DNA of 64,000 nt from Vibrio sonorensis (GTDB lineage: Bacteria > Pseudomonadota > Gammaproteobacteria > Enterobacterales > Vibrionaceae): positions 248,001-312,000 of the forward strand of contig NZ_LJJE01000092.1 in assembly GCF_001854765.1 (NCBI RefSeq), in the 5' to 3' direction. The stretch's first letter is position 1. Each line of letters begins with the position of its first letter. Below, piece by piece: positions 27,407 to 36,992 of this stretch. Position numbers and translations under genes: made by a program. The notes under the pieces were generated by a model. It did no database searches, was not told where the DNA came from, and saw only the letters and a list, made by a program, of their open reading frames with translations.

Positions 27407-27434
27407 AAGCCTATCTTTGCCGATAGGCTTTTTA
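27407..27434 (+). terminator. rho-independent terminator after cysS
   Basis: AAGCCTATC (27407-27415) and GATAGGCTT (27422-27430) form a perfect 9-bp stem followed by T5. Confidence 0.85.
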
Positions 27435-27503
27435 ACATTATCTCTATATCTTGCTTTTTGATAAAATTAGCGACCAACAATCTTGGCTTAGGAAACATGG
27501 AAA

Positions 27504-27902
27504 GTGTTAAAAGGGATCAACCATATCACCATCGCGGTCAGCGATTTAGACGCGTCACTGCATTTCTATCAAAACGTCTTGGGAATGACAGGCCACGTTA
27601 GGTGGGCGGCTGGTGCTTATCTTACGGTAGGGGAGCAGTGGTTTTGTCTTTCTATAGATGACCCAAATCCAGCGAAGGACTATACGCACATTGCTTTTGA
27701 CGTGGAGAAAGCTGACTTTTTAAAAATGAAAGAGAGGCTTGACCGTCACTCTGTTAAAGAGTGGAAAGTAAACTCCAGTGAGGGAGAATCCATTTACATT
27801 CTAGACCCTGATGGGCACAAGCTTGAAATACATGTTGGCAGTCTGCAAACACGGCTGGATCAACTCAAAGATCTACCCTACAAAGACTTACAGTGGCTTT
27901 AA
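27504..27902 (+). CDS. FosA-like glutathione transferase (VOC family)
   Basis: A 132-residue vicinal-oxygen-chelate enzyme matching FosA fosfomycin-inactivating proteins in length and layout. The metal ligands His7 (INH), His62 (DYTHIAF) and Glu108 (KLEIHVG) are at the expected places, along with 'SEGESIYILDPDGHKLE'. FosA adds glutathione to the fosfomycin epoxide. A GTG start at 27504 follows GGAA; an ATG at 27496 is out of frame. Whether the enzyme gives resistance or handles another epoxide cannot be told from sequence. It follows cysS but after a terminator. Confidence 0.75.
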   Translation: MLKGINHITIAVSDLDASLHFYQNVLGMTGHVRWAAGAYLTVGEQWFCLSIDDPNPAKDYTHIAFDVEKADFLKMKERLDRHSVKEWKVNSSEGESIYILDPDGHKLEIHVGSLQTRLDQLKDLPYKDLQWL

Positions 27903-27986
27903 AGGCTAGCGGCATTGTGGTCGTTGTACTACTGACATGGTATAACGTAATCCGAATTTGGGTATCTCAACAACTAAGGATATGAA

Positions 27987-28550
27987 GTGGCTACAATTAT
28001 TCTCTCTCCCGGTTATACCAACGCAGGGCCAGAACACTGGATGACGTTTATTGAACGCAAATACCAGAATATTGTTCGAGTGGAACAAAAGGATTGGGAG
28101 TGTCCGAAGCGGGAAGAATGGATTGCCGGTTTGGAGCATTGTATCTCTTCTATAGAAGGAGATATTGTTCTTGTTGGTCATAGCTGTGGTGCCAATGTTA
28201 TCGCTCAGTGGGCAGAAAAGCACGATAGCAGCCGAGTTAAAGCGGCGCTGCTTGTTGCCCCAGCAGATATCGACGCAGAGAAAGCCATTTCAGAAATCCA
28301 AGTGCAACGACCAATGGCGACACAAAAGCTGCCATTTAAATCCCTAATCGTGTGTAGTGACAACGATGAACATATGTCACTTTCTCGCAGTAAAGAAACG
28401 GCAGAGCAATGGGGCAGTGATATTGTTGTTAAAAAAGGCGCTAGCCATTTTCACACCGATGCTGGCTATGGTGACTGGCCAGAAGGCGAAGCAATGATTG
28501 AAAGCCTGATTGGCGAACAGTTACTGTTTCCTATTCTAGATGGTCAGTAA
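27987..28550 (+). CDS. RBBP9/YdeN-family alpha/beta hydrolase
   Basis: A 187-residue serine hydrolase. The nucleophile elbow is GHSCGA, and the catalytic His probably lies in GASHFHTDAGYGDWPEG, a family signature; the Asp is in the VCSDNDEHMS segment. A GTG start at 27987 gives the canonical MATIILSPGYTNAGPEHW. Substrate unknown. Its stop overlaps the next gene's ATG (TAATG), so the two are coupled. Confidence 0.85.
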   Translation: MATIILSPGYTNAGPEHWMTFIERKYQNIVRVEQKDWECPKREEWIAGLEHCISSIEGDIVLVGHSCGANVIAQWAEKHDSSRVKAALLVAPADIDAEKAISEIQVQRPMATQKLPFKSLIVCSDNDEHMSLSRSKETAEQWGSDIVVKKGASHFHTDAGYGDWPEGEAMIESLIGEQLLFPILDGQ

Positions 28551-28942
28551 TGTCCGAAACCCTATTTACCGTGGCTTTACCTTCATTGATACACCGAGTT
28601 GGTGGCGATAAAGCTAAAGACTTAAAAGCGATAGCTCTTCAATATCAGTGCCAAGTTAAACGGGTTCGACGTTCTCGAAATTGGACGTTAAAGGGAAAAC
28701 TGATAGACATCGATAGTGTTCAGTCAGAACTAGCTAAACTCGATGCGTCGGGTTTTCGATTTGTTATCGACAAAGTCGCACCAGTACTGGAAGCGAATCG
28801 GGATCTGCTTGTACCGTTAGAAACCAAGCTCGCTCGACTTATCGCTGAGAATGACGGCATCACCTTACATCAGTTAATGGAAGAAACGGGATGTACTATC
28901 GCACAAGCAAGACAGGCACGCCTCGGTAGCGATAATTTTTAG
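28550..28942 (+). CDS. small RRF-family-annotated protein
   Basis: A 130-residue basic protein that resembles Vibrio proteins annotated as 'ribosome recycling factor family' (SLIHRVGGDKAKDLKAIA, VKRVRRSRNWTLKGK, LVPLETKLARLI). The first half could be an RNA- or nucleic-acid-binding domain; the last third looks like a helix-turn-helix (ITLHQLMEETGCTIAQARQAR). It is not a true RRF by length. Coupled to the hydrolase gene by a 1-bp overlap. Confidence 0.6.
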   Translation: MSETLFTVALPSLIHRVGGDKAKDLKAIALQYQCQVKRVRRSRNWTLKGKLIDIDSVQSELAKLDASGFRFVIDKVAPVLEANRDLLVPLETKLARLIAENDGITLHQLMEETGCTIAQARQARLGSDNF

Positions 28943-29084
28943 AAACGGGTTAAACAAGAATAATGCTCAACACCGGTACTTATACATCAACCAATATCGG
29001 CACTCTATTTCTCGGAGACCATAGTTAAACGCAGAGATAGGCTTATACATCGCAATACAAGGCGACATATTTTTACTATATGAG

Positions 29085-30140
29085 TTGATCGCGTTACCAT
29101 CGCTCTTCCCTGCGAATGATTATGATGTGAACTACAGCACCAAAATGTATTACATTTCCAATGCAACAATACAGTTCGTCAATGACTTTTTAGTAGAGGC
29201 TGGGTGCTCTCATCAACTCCATGCGAAAGTAGTTGATACGCTCAACCCCGAGGAATTTAGTGACGTCGATACGATTTGCTCTTTATATGATCACGGCGAT
29301 ACTTATATCGACAGTTTGGGTTTGAAGCTCGCCGAAAGAAGTTCAGAGCGATACAGTATCGCAGGGTATATTTCGCTCAACAGTGAGACTATACGAAGCG
29401 CTATTGAGAATGCGGCTCGTTACTATAAATTACTCTCTAATGTTAACCACTTAACGTTGAAAGAGGACAAAAAGGGTGCCCTTCTCATTCATGACTTTCA
29501 AACAATTGGCCGCGATATTCCTCACTCTATGATCGAAGCAAGCATTGCGACGGCATACATCATGTTGTCGCGTCTCGGTGAAGGCTTTAAAACTAGTCCA
29601 GTCGAGAGAGTGTCCTTTATTTATCCCAAACCAGATTGCTTAGAACACTATCGTAATTTCTTTAAATGCGACCTTGAGTTTGATGCGCCCTTTAACGCAA
29701 TATCGCTGTATCCAGAAGTGCTAGATATCTCACTCAACAACGATACGGGAATCCATCACTTTTTGTCTCAGCACGCTGAGCAACTGCTTGGCGAACTCCC
29801 AAAAACCTCCTCTTGGATTGCTAACGTCCAACGCGTTATTAAGCAACAGTTGGAAAAAGGTGAATTCACAATTGAAGGTGTTGCCAATCGACTTGGAATG
29901 AGTGGCAAAAGTCTTCAGCGCGAACTGAACAAAAGAAACACACAATACAGAGAACAACTTGACACAGTGCGCAAGCAACTGGCTAAGGAATATCTCAGCC
30001 AGAAGATGTCTCTTATAGAAGTGACGTTTTTGCTCGGGTACTCTGAACAAAGTGCATTTAACCGTGCATTCAAAAAATGGTTTGGTTGTACACCTCGTCT
30101 GTATCGAGAAAGGAAAACTGAAGTTTTCAACAAAAACTAG
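29085..30140 (+). CDS. AraC family transcriptional regulator (OruR/ArgR-like, Arabinose_bd type)
   Basis: A 351-residue regulator (or ~331 if ATG 29145 is used; the TTG at 29085 has no clear ribosome site). The N-terminal ~230 residues form the helical 'arabinose-binding'-type sensory domain of this AraC subclass. The C-terminal double helix-turn-helix includes FTIEGVANRLGMSGKSLQREL and LIEVTFLLGYSEQSAFNRAFKKWFG (shown in part), with the typical P-x-x-YR end. It converges with and overlaps the MFS gene by 4 bp and probably controls nearby efflux genes. Confidence 0.85.
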   Translation: MIALPSLFPANDYDVNYSTKMYYISNATIQFVNDFLVEAGCSHQLHAKVVDTLNPEEFSDVDTICSLYDHGDTYIDSLGLKLAERSSERYSIAGYISLNSETIRSAIENAARYYKLLSNVNHLTLKEDKKGALLIHDFQTIGRDIPHSMIEASIATAYIMLSRLGEGFKTSPVERVSFIYPKPDCLEHYRNFFKCDLEFDAPFNAISLYPEVLDISLNNDTGIHHFLSQHAEQLLGELPKTSSWIANVQRVIKQQLEKGEFTIEGVANRLGMSGKSLQRELNKRNTQYREQLDTVRKQLAKEYLSQKMSLIEVTFLLGYSEQSAFNRAFKKWFGCTPRLYRERKTEVFNKN

Positions 30141-31335
30141 TTTTGTAGTATTTGCACTGTTTCTTGAGAACGATGGCTCTGCTTAAAGCGAAAGAGTAAG
30201 AAAAGCACCAATGATGTAAGAATGGCAATGCCTAGAGTAACACTGTGAAGGCCATAAAGTTTTCCGTTCGCTTCTTCTACGAATGGTGCACTCCAGACGC
30301 CGCCAAATGCCATCGCAATGTTAGTGACCACAATATTCATTAAAAGTACTCTGCCTCGCTTTGCTTGGTCTGAATTTTCATTGAGCAGTACTTGCACGGA
30401 AGGGTAACGCCCTGCATCGCCAGCCATAATGGCAAAGAGCAAACACGTAATAAACATTGCGGGTAACCATTCAGTAACCGCTATGCTAATCGAAAAGGCG
30501 AGTAGCAAAGAGCCCAACGCAATAGGGGCTACTCGCGCTCCTCGTCTTACAAAGAACCCAGCGGTCAAATTTCCAATGATGGCTCCACACCCACCGATAA
30601 GCATTGCAGCACCAATATCTGCTGTTGTCATTGAAAAATTGAGTGTGAGCCATGCACCCAGGTGAGGAACCAAACTATAGGTAATAGAAACGAGTAAAAA
30701 CTCAATGATAAACAGCTGCCTAAGTTCTAGAACTGACCACAAAGAGAAAAACTGCTTCAATTGCTGTAAGGATGAATATCGTTGGCTGGTTGGCCTTAAA
30801 TGTGGCAGTAACATGGAGATAAGTGCCAGAGATAAACTAACCAAGCCTACAAGGTTAAATACAGTTACCCAACCTAAAGTTTGAGAACCCCATGCGGCTA
30901 GCGGCACGCCAGCTGTCGACGCTAGAGGAATAGACAGCAAAATCCAAGTAATGGCTTGAGTTTGCCTTTTACCCGACCAAGCGTCACCGGCATAGGCGAT
31001 AGCGTAGGCATTAGAATGCCACCAGATAGTCCTGCTACTGCTCTGCAAATCAATATACTGAAATAGCTATCGGAAGAGGCTGTGCCAAAAGCGGAAAAAC
31101 TTAATGTTAGCAATAACATAATCAAAATAGTCTTTCGCCCAAATTTATCGGCATATGGGGCGAGTAATACGCCCGCGATAGCAGCGAAAATGGGATACGC
31201 GGTGATAAGTAGAGCTGACTTCTCTACTTCTAGCCCAAGCTCAATGGCGATCTGAGGGCCAATTGGTATCATCATCACGAAGTCGAGAGTAGATAACAAG
31301 ACTGTAAACATCAGTGTAAATAGCGCTAGTTTCAT
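30137..31335 (-). pseudogene. MFS transporter (drug/sugar efflux, YdhP/AraJ-like), one frameshift
   Basis: A 12-helix major facilitator protein of ~399 residues when joined. It opens KLALFTLMFTVLLSTLDFVMM with motif A as 'PYADKFGRKTILI'. The frame breaks at about 31012 (GGCATTCTA|AATGCC, one A missing). The second part continues AYAIAYAGDAWSGKRQTQAI to the C-terminus at 30137. Its ATG overlaps the epimerase stop by 4 bp, so the two form an operon. The substrate is unknown. Confidence 0.75.
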
Positions 31336-32290
31336 TGTTCTCTCTCCTGATTTGACGGACGAACTTCTGAGGTGAGAGAGATGAAATAGTTGAGTGTGTT
31401 GGCAATGGCTTCATCCATTGGTGTGGAGTGATCACCAAAGGTTTCTACGTATTTTGCATGTTCAACGATAAACGGCATGTCTCTTTGATATCTAGTTTCT
31501 TGGACGGCGCGTATTGAGGGTATAACGAGGCTTAATGCTGTCTCTTTCCAACCTGATATGTTTTTGATTTTTGATTTAATACCCACTTGTTTAAATACTT
31601 CGTCAATGAAGGCTTTAGGACTGATTGGCATCGCATTGGGACATGCCAAATGCCTCCATAGGCTCGTTTGTCTTCAGCCAGGGTAATCATAGCTTGCGCG
31701 AAATCTTCGATGTAGGTAAAGCTATGGACTGAGGAAAGTGAACCTAGATAGATGGCACTTTTTCCTTCGAGAGCAGATTTAAAAACAAGTTCACCCATCA
31801 AGGCTTGATGAACCCCAGGTCCGTAAAAATCAGCCGCTCTGCATGTGACGATGTTCCAGTTCCCTTTTTTCTCAACCAATGAATGATAGGCTTCAAACCT
31901 AATTTGTCCCTTTGGCCCCAACGTTGAAGGTGAAGTGTTTTCACAAAATGTCCCAGTTTGAGGACCATACATGTAGAGATTGTCGGCGTAAACAAGAACG
32001 ATATGCTTATCGCTAAGCTCTTGAGATATCCGCTCAATCATAGGTAGAAAATCCGTATCCCAGTTTTGATATGAAGGGGCGCAACACAGATAAACCTTGT
32101 CTTGGTTATTGACTAAGTTGGACAGAAAACCTTCTTCGGTGATATCACCAGTAATAGTTTGCTCAAGTGGGTAGCGTGCATTATGAGGGCTTCTACTTAC
32201 ACTAATAACCTCACAGCCCCTTTCAGTAAGTTTTTTAACGATATGACTGCCAACATGGCCAAATCCACCGAGAACAACGTGTTTGCTCAT
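31332..32290 (-). pseudogene. NAD(P)-dependent epimerase/dehydratase (extended SDR-like), one frameshift
   Basis: A Rossmann-fold sugar-nucleotide epimerase-type protein, ~319 residues when joined. The N-terminal nucleotide motif is GGFGHVGSHIVKKL (GxxGxxG). The catalytic-Tyr region is less standard (RFEAYHSLVEKKG: Y-x3-x-E-K). The frame breaks at about 31640, where WHVP|NAMPISPKAFIDEVF is restored by one G/C. The C-terminal half runs to 31332 and overlaps the MFS start. The substrate is not identifiable. Confidence 0.75.
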
Positions 32291-32465
32291 AACGAACCTC
32301 TTATTATCTTTAGATAGTGTGATTGAGAAGTCAGGTTACAAACAGTTGGTGAGGAAATATTGACTTTGGAAAGCGATTTTTTGACTTAAAAGGACAATCT
32401 GATGCTGGGACTGCGACGAGAAACGTACAGTGATAACATGTAACCACTGTACGAATCCAAATGCT

Positions 32466-33242
32466 CTACAAGATGGATGACATCGGAGTAGGTCGGTCGA
32501 AGTAAAATCCTTGGGCGAAGTCGACGCCTAACTCTTTTACTACGATAAGCTGCTGTTCTCTTTCAATGCCCTCAGCCAGTACACAACCACCGTATTGATG
32601 TACTTTTTTGATCACGGCGGAAAGCTCATCAATAAAAAGATCTCCCGCACTAAGACGATTCATTAATGAAATACAGAGCTTTACGACCTCCGGTTTTACT
32701 GTGTCGATAAGCTCTAGATCAAAATATCCACATCCAACATCATCTAGCCAAAACTGGAAGCCATATTTTCTCAGTTCATCCATTTTAGCGAGTATCGGTT
32801 TCCAATTATCCACGGGAAGGTGTTCAGTAAGCTCAAGCTTAACCCTATGGGCAAAGGCGCACTCTGACAGCAAGGCTAGGACTTCGTTATCAAACAGCAT
32901 TTTTGGTGAAAGGTTTACAGTAAATGCGGTTTTTTCAGGTGAGAGAGACACATTTTGAAGATGTGCTTTAAGGCACGCTTTTTCTAACTCATCTTGTTTG
33001 TCAAAAGCCGCAGCGGTTTTGAACAGCTTGTCTGGTCGATGCAATTCGGAATTTTCTGGCCCGCGAACCAGCAACTCGTATCCGAAAATTTGTCCGGTTT
33101 GAATATTTTGAATGGACTGGCGATAAGACAAAAGGTTGTTTTGCGCAATAATTAACTGCAAATCTTCCAGTGGGGCAGGAGTTTCAAGATTCAGTGGGCA
33201 CGTGTGTTTCTGGTTTTGAAGTGTGTCGTTGGAGTTAACCAT
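32466..33242 (-). CDS. stand-alone EAL domain protein
   Basis: A 258-residue cyclic-di-GMP phosphodiesterase-type domain with no REC, PAS or membrane part. ATG 33242 has AGGA at good spacing; a TTG 4 codons upstream is less likely. Metal-binding and catalytic positions appear present (YELLVR, FTVNLSP, KLELTE, LDDVG, VVKL, LAEGIE), but loop 6, normally DFGTGYSSL, is DVGCGYFDL, so activity or dimer coupling may be altered. Monocistronic. Confidence 0.82.
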   Translation of the reverse strand: MVNSNDTLQNQKHTCPLNLETPAPLEDLQLIIAQNNLLSYRQSIQNIQTGQIFGYELLVRGPENSELHRPDKLFKTAAAFDKQDELEKACLKAHLQNVSLSPEKTAFTVNLSPKMLFDNEVLALLSECAFAHRVKLELTEHLPVDNWKPILAKMDELRKYGFQFWLDDVGCGYFDLELIDTVKPEVVKLCISLMNRLSAGDLFIDELSAVIKKVHQYGGCVLAEGIEREQQLIVVKELGVDFAQGFYFDRPTPMSSIL

Positions 33243-33392
33243 TTTTATCCTCAATAAGCGATGCGCGCAGTGATAGATGTTTATCAGTGTAACGATTGTG
33301 CATCGAGATGTTTACTGGTTTGTTTTGAAGGTGTTGTTCAAATAATTTGCAGGTTCTTATTATCTGGATCCTCTGTATCGGTGGTGAAAAGT

Positions 33393-34598
33393 TCAGGTTT
33401 TAAGGTGTCGGTGGAAGACGCTTAATAGGGTTGAGACCAACAAAATAGTAAGGCTGAGCATAAGCGTTAGCGTTAAACTTTTCTCGCTAAGCCATCCTGC
33501 GACAAAACTTCCCAAAGATACCGCGCCAATTTTTATTGCTGCTATCCACATAAACACTTGAGAAGCACTTTCCGGTGGGGCGTATTCTGTCCTTGCTGCT
33601 AATGTCGAAGCGAAGAAAAATGCATTTGCTATTCCGCAGACGAGGTACGCAATCAGTCCAGCAGCGTAGCTATTGGAAACGGAAACAAAAGCGATACCAG
33701 CGATAACAGCAAGAGCATTAAGCGACATCAGAGAGTCTGCCGCTTTCTGACTTGGCTTTCGAATAAGAAACAGCGAGCCAAGCAAGTTTCCTACACCATA
33801 GCTACTGACTAGGTTGGCCGCTGCTGCCGGGGTTTCACTCCATGTATGGGCCAAGAAAATAGAGCAGACGGGAAGTGCCGCAAGTGAAAAGGACGTGGCG
33901 GAAGTTAAATAGAGAGTGCGACAGAGCGCTGGATTCGTCGCGATTGTCTTCGCGACATCAAAAATAGTTGCACTGCCCTTTCCACTGCTTTCGTCGCTCT
34001 CACTGCTAGGAAAGGACGTCACAAGTATGGAAGAGATTAGAGGAAGCAAAGCGATGGACGCGAGTGCAGATTGGGCATTTACTAAGGTGGTCAATATCCC
34101 AAAGAGTATTGGCCCTATAGTCGTTCCTATTGCATAGCACGCGACATCCCAACCTTGCGCTTTGCGTCTAACGTTAGGCTGCCCCTGAAACGCTTGATTT
34201 AGCAGACCACTGATCCCTCCCATAAGAAATGGGGCGCAGCCTCCACATATGATAAGTAGCGCTGCGATAAGGTAAGTCGATAGCATAGGAAACAGAAGAG
34301 ACACCAATACCAATGCGCTGCTGTAAACAATACCTGCGATGGCGATGAGTCGCCGAGGGTCATTGGCGCTATCCAGCCACCGCCCCCAAACGGGACCGAT
34401 AAGGTGCGGTGCGGTAAGGCAAGCGGCTAAACCTCCCAACACCATGCCAGAAAGCTCGCTTTCTGCTGCCAGCACTAGCACTGCGACGATAGAAGCACCT
34501 GTCGTCGTGCGGGCCAGACTGGCGGTAAGGGCAAATCGCATTAGAAACACCGAATTTCCATCCAGAGCCGAATTATCGTAGGCCTTGTTTGTCATCAA
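33393..34598 (-). CDS. MFS transporter
   Basis: A 401-residue membrane protein with about 12 hydrophobic helices and an MFS motif A-like loop (GPVWGRWLDSANDPRRL). It follows the DapA-like lyase gene by 12 bp on the same strand, so the pair is an operon. It is divergent from a MocR regulator and dsdA, which suggests transport of an amino acid or keto acid handled by the lyase (inference). The substrate is otherwise unknown. Confidence 0.78.
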   Translation of the reverse strand: MMTNKAYDNSALDGNSVFLMRFALTASLARTTTGASIVAVLVLAAESELSGMVLGGLAACLTAPHLIGPVWGRWLDSANDPRRLIAIAGIVYSSALVLVSLLFPMLSTYLIAALLIICGGCAPFLMGGISGLLNQAFQGQPNVRRKAQGWDVACYAIGTTIGPILFGILTTLVNAQSALASIALLPLISSILVTSFPSSESDESSGKGSATIFDVAKTIATNPALCRTLYLTSATSFSLAALPVCSIFLAHTWSETPAAAANLVSSYGVGNLLGSLFLIRKPSQKAADSLMSLNALAVIAGIAFVSVSNSYAAGLIAYLVCGIANAFFFASTLAARTEYAPPESASQVFMWIAAIKIGAVSLGSFVAGWLSEKSLTLTLMLSLTILLVSTLLSVFHRHLKT

Positions 34599-34610
34599 TA
34601 AGTTCCTTGG

Positions 34611-35504
34611 TTAAATGAGTTCTAGCGTTTCAATAAGCTTTTCTAGTTGAGCAATAGAAGGAGAATCAAGGCCCTTAAGAGGCGCTGGTAAGCAGGGACT
34701 TTCCGCATACCCCAGTATTTCAGCCGCACTAGCTAGCACGCGCATGCCTCCCATGTTTTGGTCAAACAATTGCCAGAGGTCTTGATATTGTTTAGACAAA
34801 GCAATGGCCTGAGTCGGTGTACACTGCTTAGCTTGATGATATAGATGCAGAGCGGTCCGCGGGAACAAACCAGCAAGCACGGAATACCACACGTCACAAC
34901 CAGATTGAATACCACTCGCCGCGAATGCATCACCACTAACGCCAATTTTTACCGATGCAGGAAGTTGCTTTCTCAGCGTTTCTACTCTTTCTTCTCCATT
35001 GATATCGAAGGCCATTCCCGGAAACTTGATGGAAGCAATGTTTTTTAGTTTGGCGATCTCGAAGTGAAGTTCGTCGCTAAAAGTAAAGTGAGTAGCGGCG
35101 GGATTGTCATAAACGCAGATGGGCAAGTCAGTGTGACGTGACACCTCTTGGTATAGAAAAAACACTTCGTCATCTGATAAACGCTGATAGGAAATTGGAG
35201 CGAGTAACAGACCTTTCGCACCAAGACGTTGAGCTTGATCTGCATTCTCTAGAACCTCTCTGAGGCGCAGTGATCCTATTCCCACAAGTACAGGAATGTC
35301 TTGTGAATGTTCAACGGCAATTTGGATAACACTCTGTTTTTCAGCATGGTTGAGATATGGGTAAAGTCCAGTAGAACCCATCGCGCAGATAGAGTTAACA
35401 CCCGCATCAGCAACTCTATTAATTATTTTTGCGTAGTGATTATGACTAAAGGTATCTCTGTTAAGAGGGGTAATTGGAAAAGCACTTACTCCAGTAAACA
35501 TCAT
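34611..35504 (-). CDS. DapA/NanA-family (dihydrodipicolinate synthase-like) lyase
   Basis: A class I aldolase of ~298 residues. A start at 35504 (ATGATG with GGAG 6 bp upstream) gives the usual N-terminus MFTGVSAFPITPL; upstream in-frame codons add an untypical extension. Seen: the GSTG-type loop, the Tyr in CVYDNPAAT, and the Schiff-base Lys in ASIKFPG. The motifs fit DHDPS-fold pyruvate or keto-acid lyases rather than strict DapA (GSTGLYP, not GTTGE). Operon with the MFS gene, divergent from the MocR gene. Confidence 0.82.
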   Translation of the reverse strand: MMFTGVSAFPITPLNRDTFSHNHYAKIINRVADAGVNSICAMGSTGLYPYLNHAEKQSVIQIAVEHSQDIPVLVGIGSLRLREVLENADQAQRLGAKGLLLAPISYQRLSDDEVFFLYQEVSRHTDLPICVYDNPAATHFTFSDELHFEIAKLKNIASIKFPGMAFDINGEERVETLRKQLPASVKIGVSGDAFAASGIQSGCDVWYSVLAGLFPRTALHLYHQAKQCTPTQAIALSKQYQDLWQLFDQNMGGMRVLASAAEILGYAESPCLPAPLKGLDSPSIAQLEKLIETLELI

Positions 35505-35601
35505 CGCTGACTCCATTTTGCATTTTTGATAAAGAATAAATATTTGAAGCCTTGCAAAGAGCACACTTTTCATACTGCCAATACAGTGGGAGAGTGTTAT
35601 C

Positions 35602-35655
35602 ATTGTCATAGTGCTAAATATTTATTGTCATAGTTCGATAGTTATATTGTCATAG
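35602..35655. promoter_or_regulatory. three 22-bp-phased ATTGTCATAG operators
   Basis: Identical 10-mers ATTGTCATAG at 35602-35611, 35624-35633 and 35646-35655, each exactly 22 bp from the next (two helical turns, same face). They lie in the divergent promoter region between the DapA-like gene and the MocR gene. Phased direct repeats are typical MocR/PdxR-type operators. Confidence 0.75.
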
Positions 35656-35662
35656 GACAAAC

Positions 35663-36964
35663 ATGAAAATCAAGATAAAAGGGCAGACAGGACAAGATTT
35701 GTTTGAGTCTGTTCGTTCACTGATCGCCTCAGGCGAGCTAGTTGAAGGCAGTGCACTTCCCCCTGTTCGGGAGTTAGCACAAGAAGTTGGTGTCAATAGA
35801 AACACTGTTGCAGGCGTATACCAAAAGCTTGTGAAAGCAGGGCTTGCCGAAACAAAAGGACGCTTGGGAACACGAGTCAAGGCCAGACAAGCAGCAGGTC
35901 AACAAGATGGGGTTACTGATACTCAGTTAGTCGATTTGGCTGATGGAAACTTAAAGAGAGAATGGTTGCCCGATCTTAACGATATTGCGCAATCAAGTGA
36001 CTTTAAACAGTTTGCCTATGGTGAATCCCCAATATTGCCGCAAGCCCATACCTTTGGAGTGAAATGGTTTTCTAAGCAGTGCCCGGATGCTTTTGGTATC
36101 ACGCTGACCAGCGGCGCCGTTGACTCACTGGAACGATTGCTTGTCACACATTTACTACCGGGGGATAAAATACTGGTTGAAGACCCGTGCTATTTGGGGT
36201 CATCCAACGCCATTCGACTGGCGGGTATGTCTGCAGTCGGGGCGTGTGTTGATGAGCAAGGTATGGTGACGAGTGAACTGGAAGCCGCTCTTAAAAAAGG
36301 AGTGAGGGCAGTGCTGTTTACGCCTAGAGCCCAGAATCCAACGGGGTGTTGCTACAGCGAAGAAAGAGTCAAAGAGCTTAAAGAAATACTTAGTCAATAC
36401 CCCAATGTCTTGGTTTTAGTTGATGACCACTTTGCCTTATTGTCTGAGCAACCGTTTTACTCAATCGTTCCCGATAATACCAATCATTGGGCCATTTATC
36501 GCTCGGTTTCCAAAGGGCTAGGGCCTGATCTTAGGTTGGCATTTGTTGCCGCTGACTTGGTTACGACAGAGAGGCTACAAAGCCGTTTAATGCCAGGAAT
36601 GACATGGGTAAGTCGCGTATTGCAGGCTATGGTGGTGACGGCATTAGCGTCAAACACCGTTGAAAGACAATTGAAAAAGGCGGCGACTGAGTGCAAAGAG
36701 AGTCTGCATTTGTTGATTGATGCGTTAAATAACAGAGGATTTAAGCTTTCTTATATGACGGAAGGCGTAAACCTTTGGGTACCGGTTAAAGGTGAAGCAC
36801 AAGCTTGTGCCTACGAGTTGTCTAAGCTGGGGTGGTTGGTGCGTCCGGGCAATATGTTTGATGTAGACCATCAATCATCGGGCTTGAGGATCACAACCGT
36901 TAAGCTGGATAAGGCATTAGCAGAGCAACTGGCAGAAGATATTGCCAATACTTGCATGTCGTAA
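35663..36964 (+). CDS. MocR-type regulator (GntR winged helix + aminotransferase fold)
   Basis: A 433-residue PLP-sensing regulator. Residues ~10-75 form a GntR winged helix (PPVRELAQEVGVNRNTVAGVYQKL); the rest is a fold-type I aminotransferase with PRAQNPTG and the PLP lysine in SVSKGLGPDLRLAFV. MocR proteins sense an amino compound through PLP. The three phased operators at 35602-35655 lie immediately upstream. The neighbour dsdA (28 bp downstream) suggests D-serine or a similar D-amino acid as the signal (inference). Confidence 0.88.
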   Translation: MKIKIKGQTGQDLFESVRSLIASGELVEGSALPPVRELAQEVGVNRNTVAGVYQKLVKAGLAETKGRLGTRVKARQAAGQQDGVTDTQLVDLADGNLKREWLPDLNDIAQSSDFKQFAYGESPILPQAHTFGVKWFSKQCPDAFGITLTSGAVDSLERLLVTHLLPGDKILVEDPCYLGSSNAIRLAGMSAVGACVDEQGMVTSELEAALKKGVRAVLFTPRAQNPTGCCYSEERVKELKEILSQYPNVLVLVDDHFALLSEQPFYSIVPDNTNHWAIYRSVSKGLGPDLRLAFVAADLVTTERLQSRLMPGMTWVSRVLQAMVVTALASNTVERQLKKAATECKESLHLLIDALNNRGFKLSYMTEGVNLWVPVKGEAQACAYELSKLGWLVRPGNMFDVDHQSSGLRITTVKLDKALAEQLAEDIANTCMS

Positions 36965-36992
36965 TGGGCTGGTAGACAAAAGGGTCAGATGA

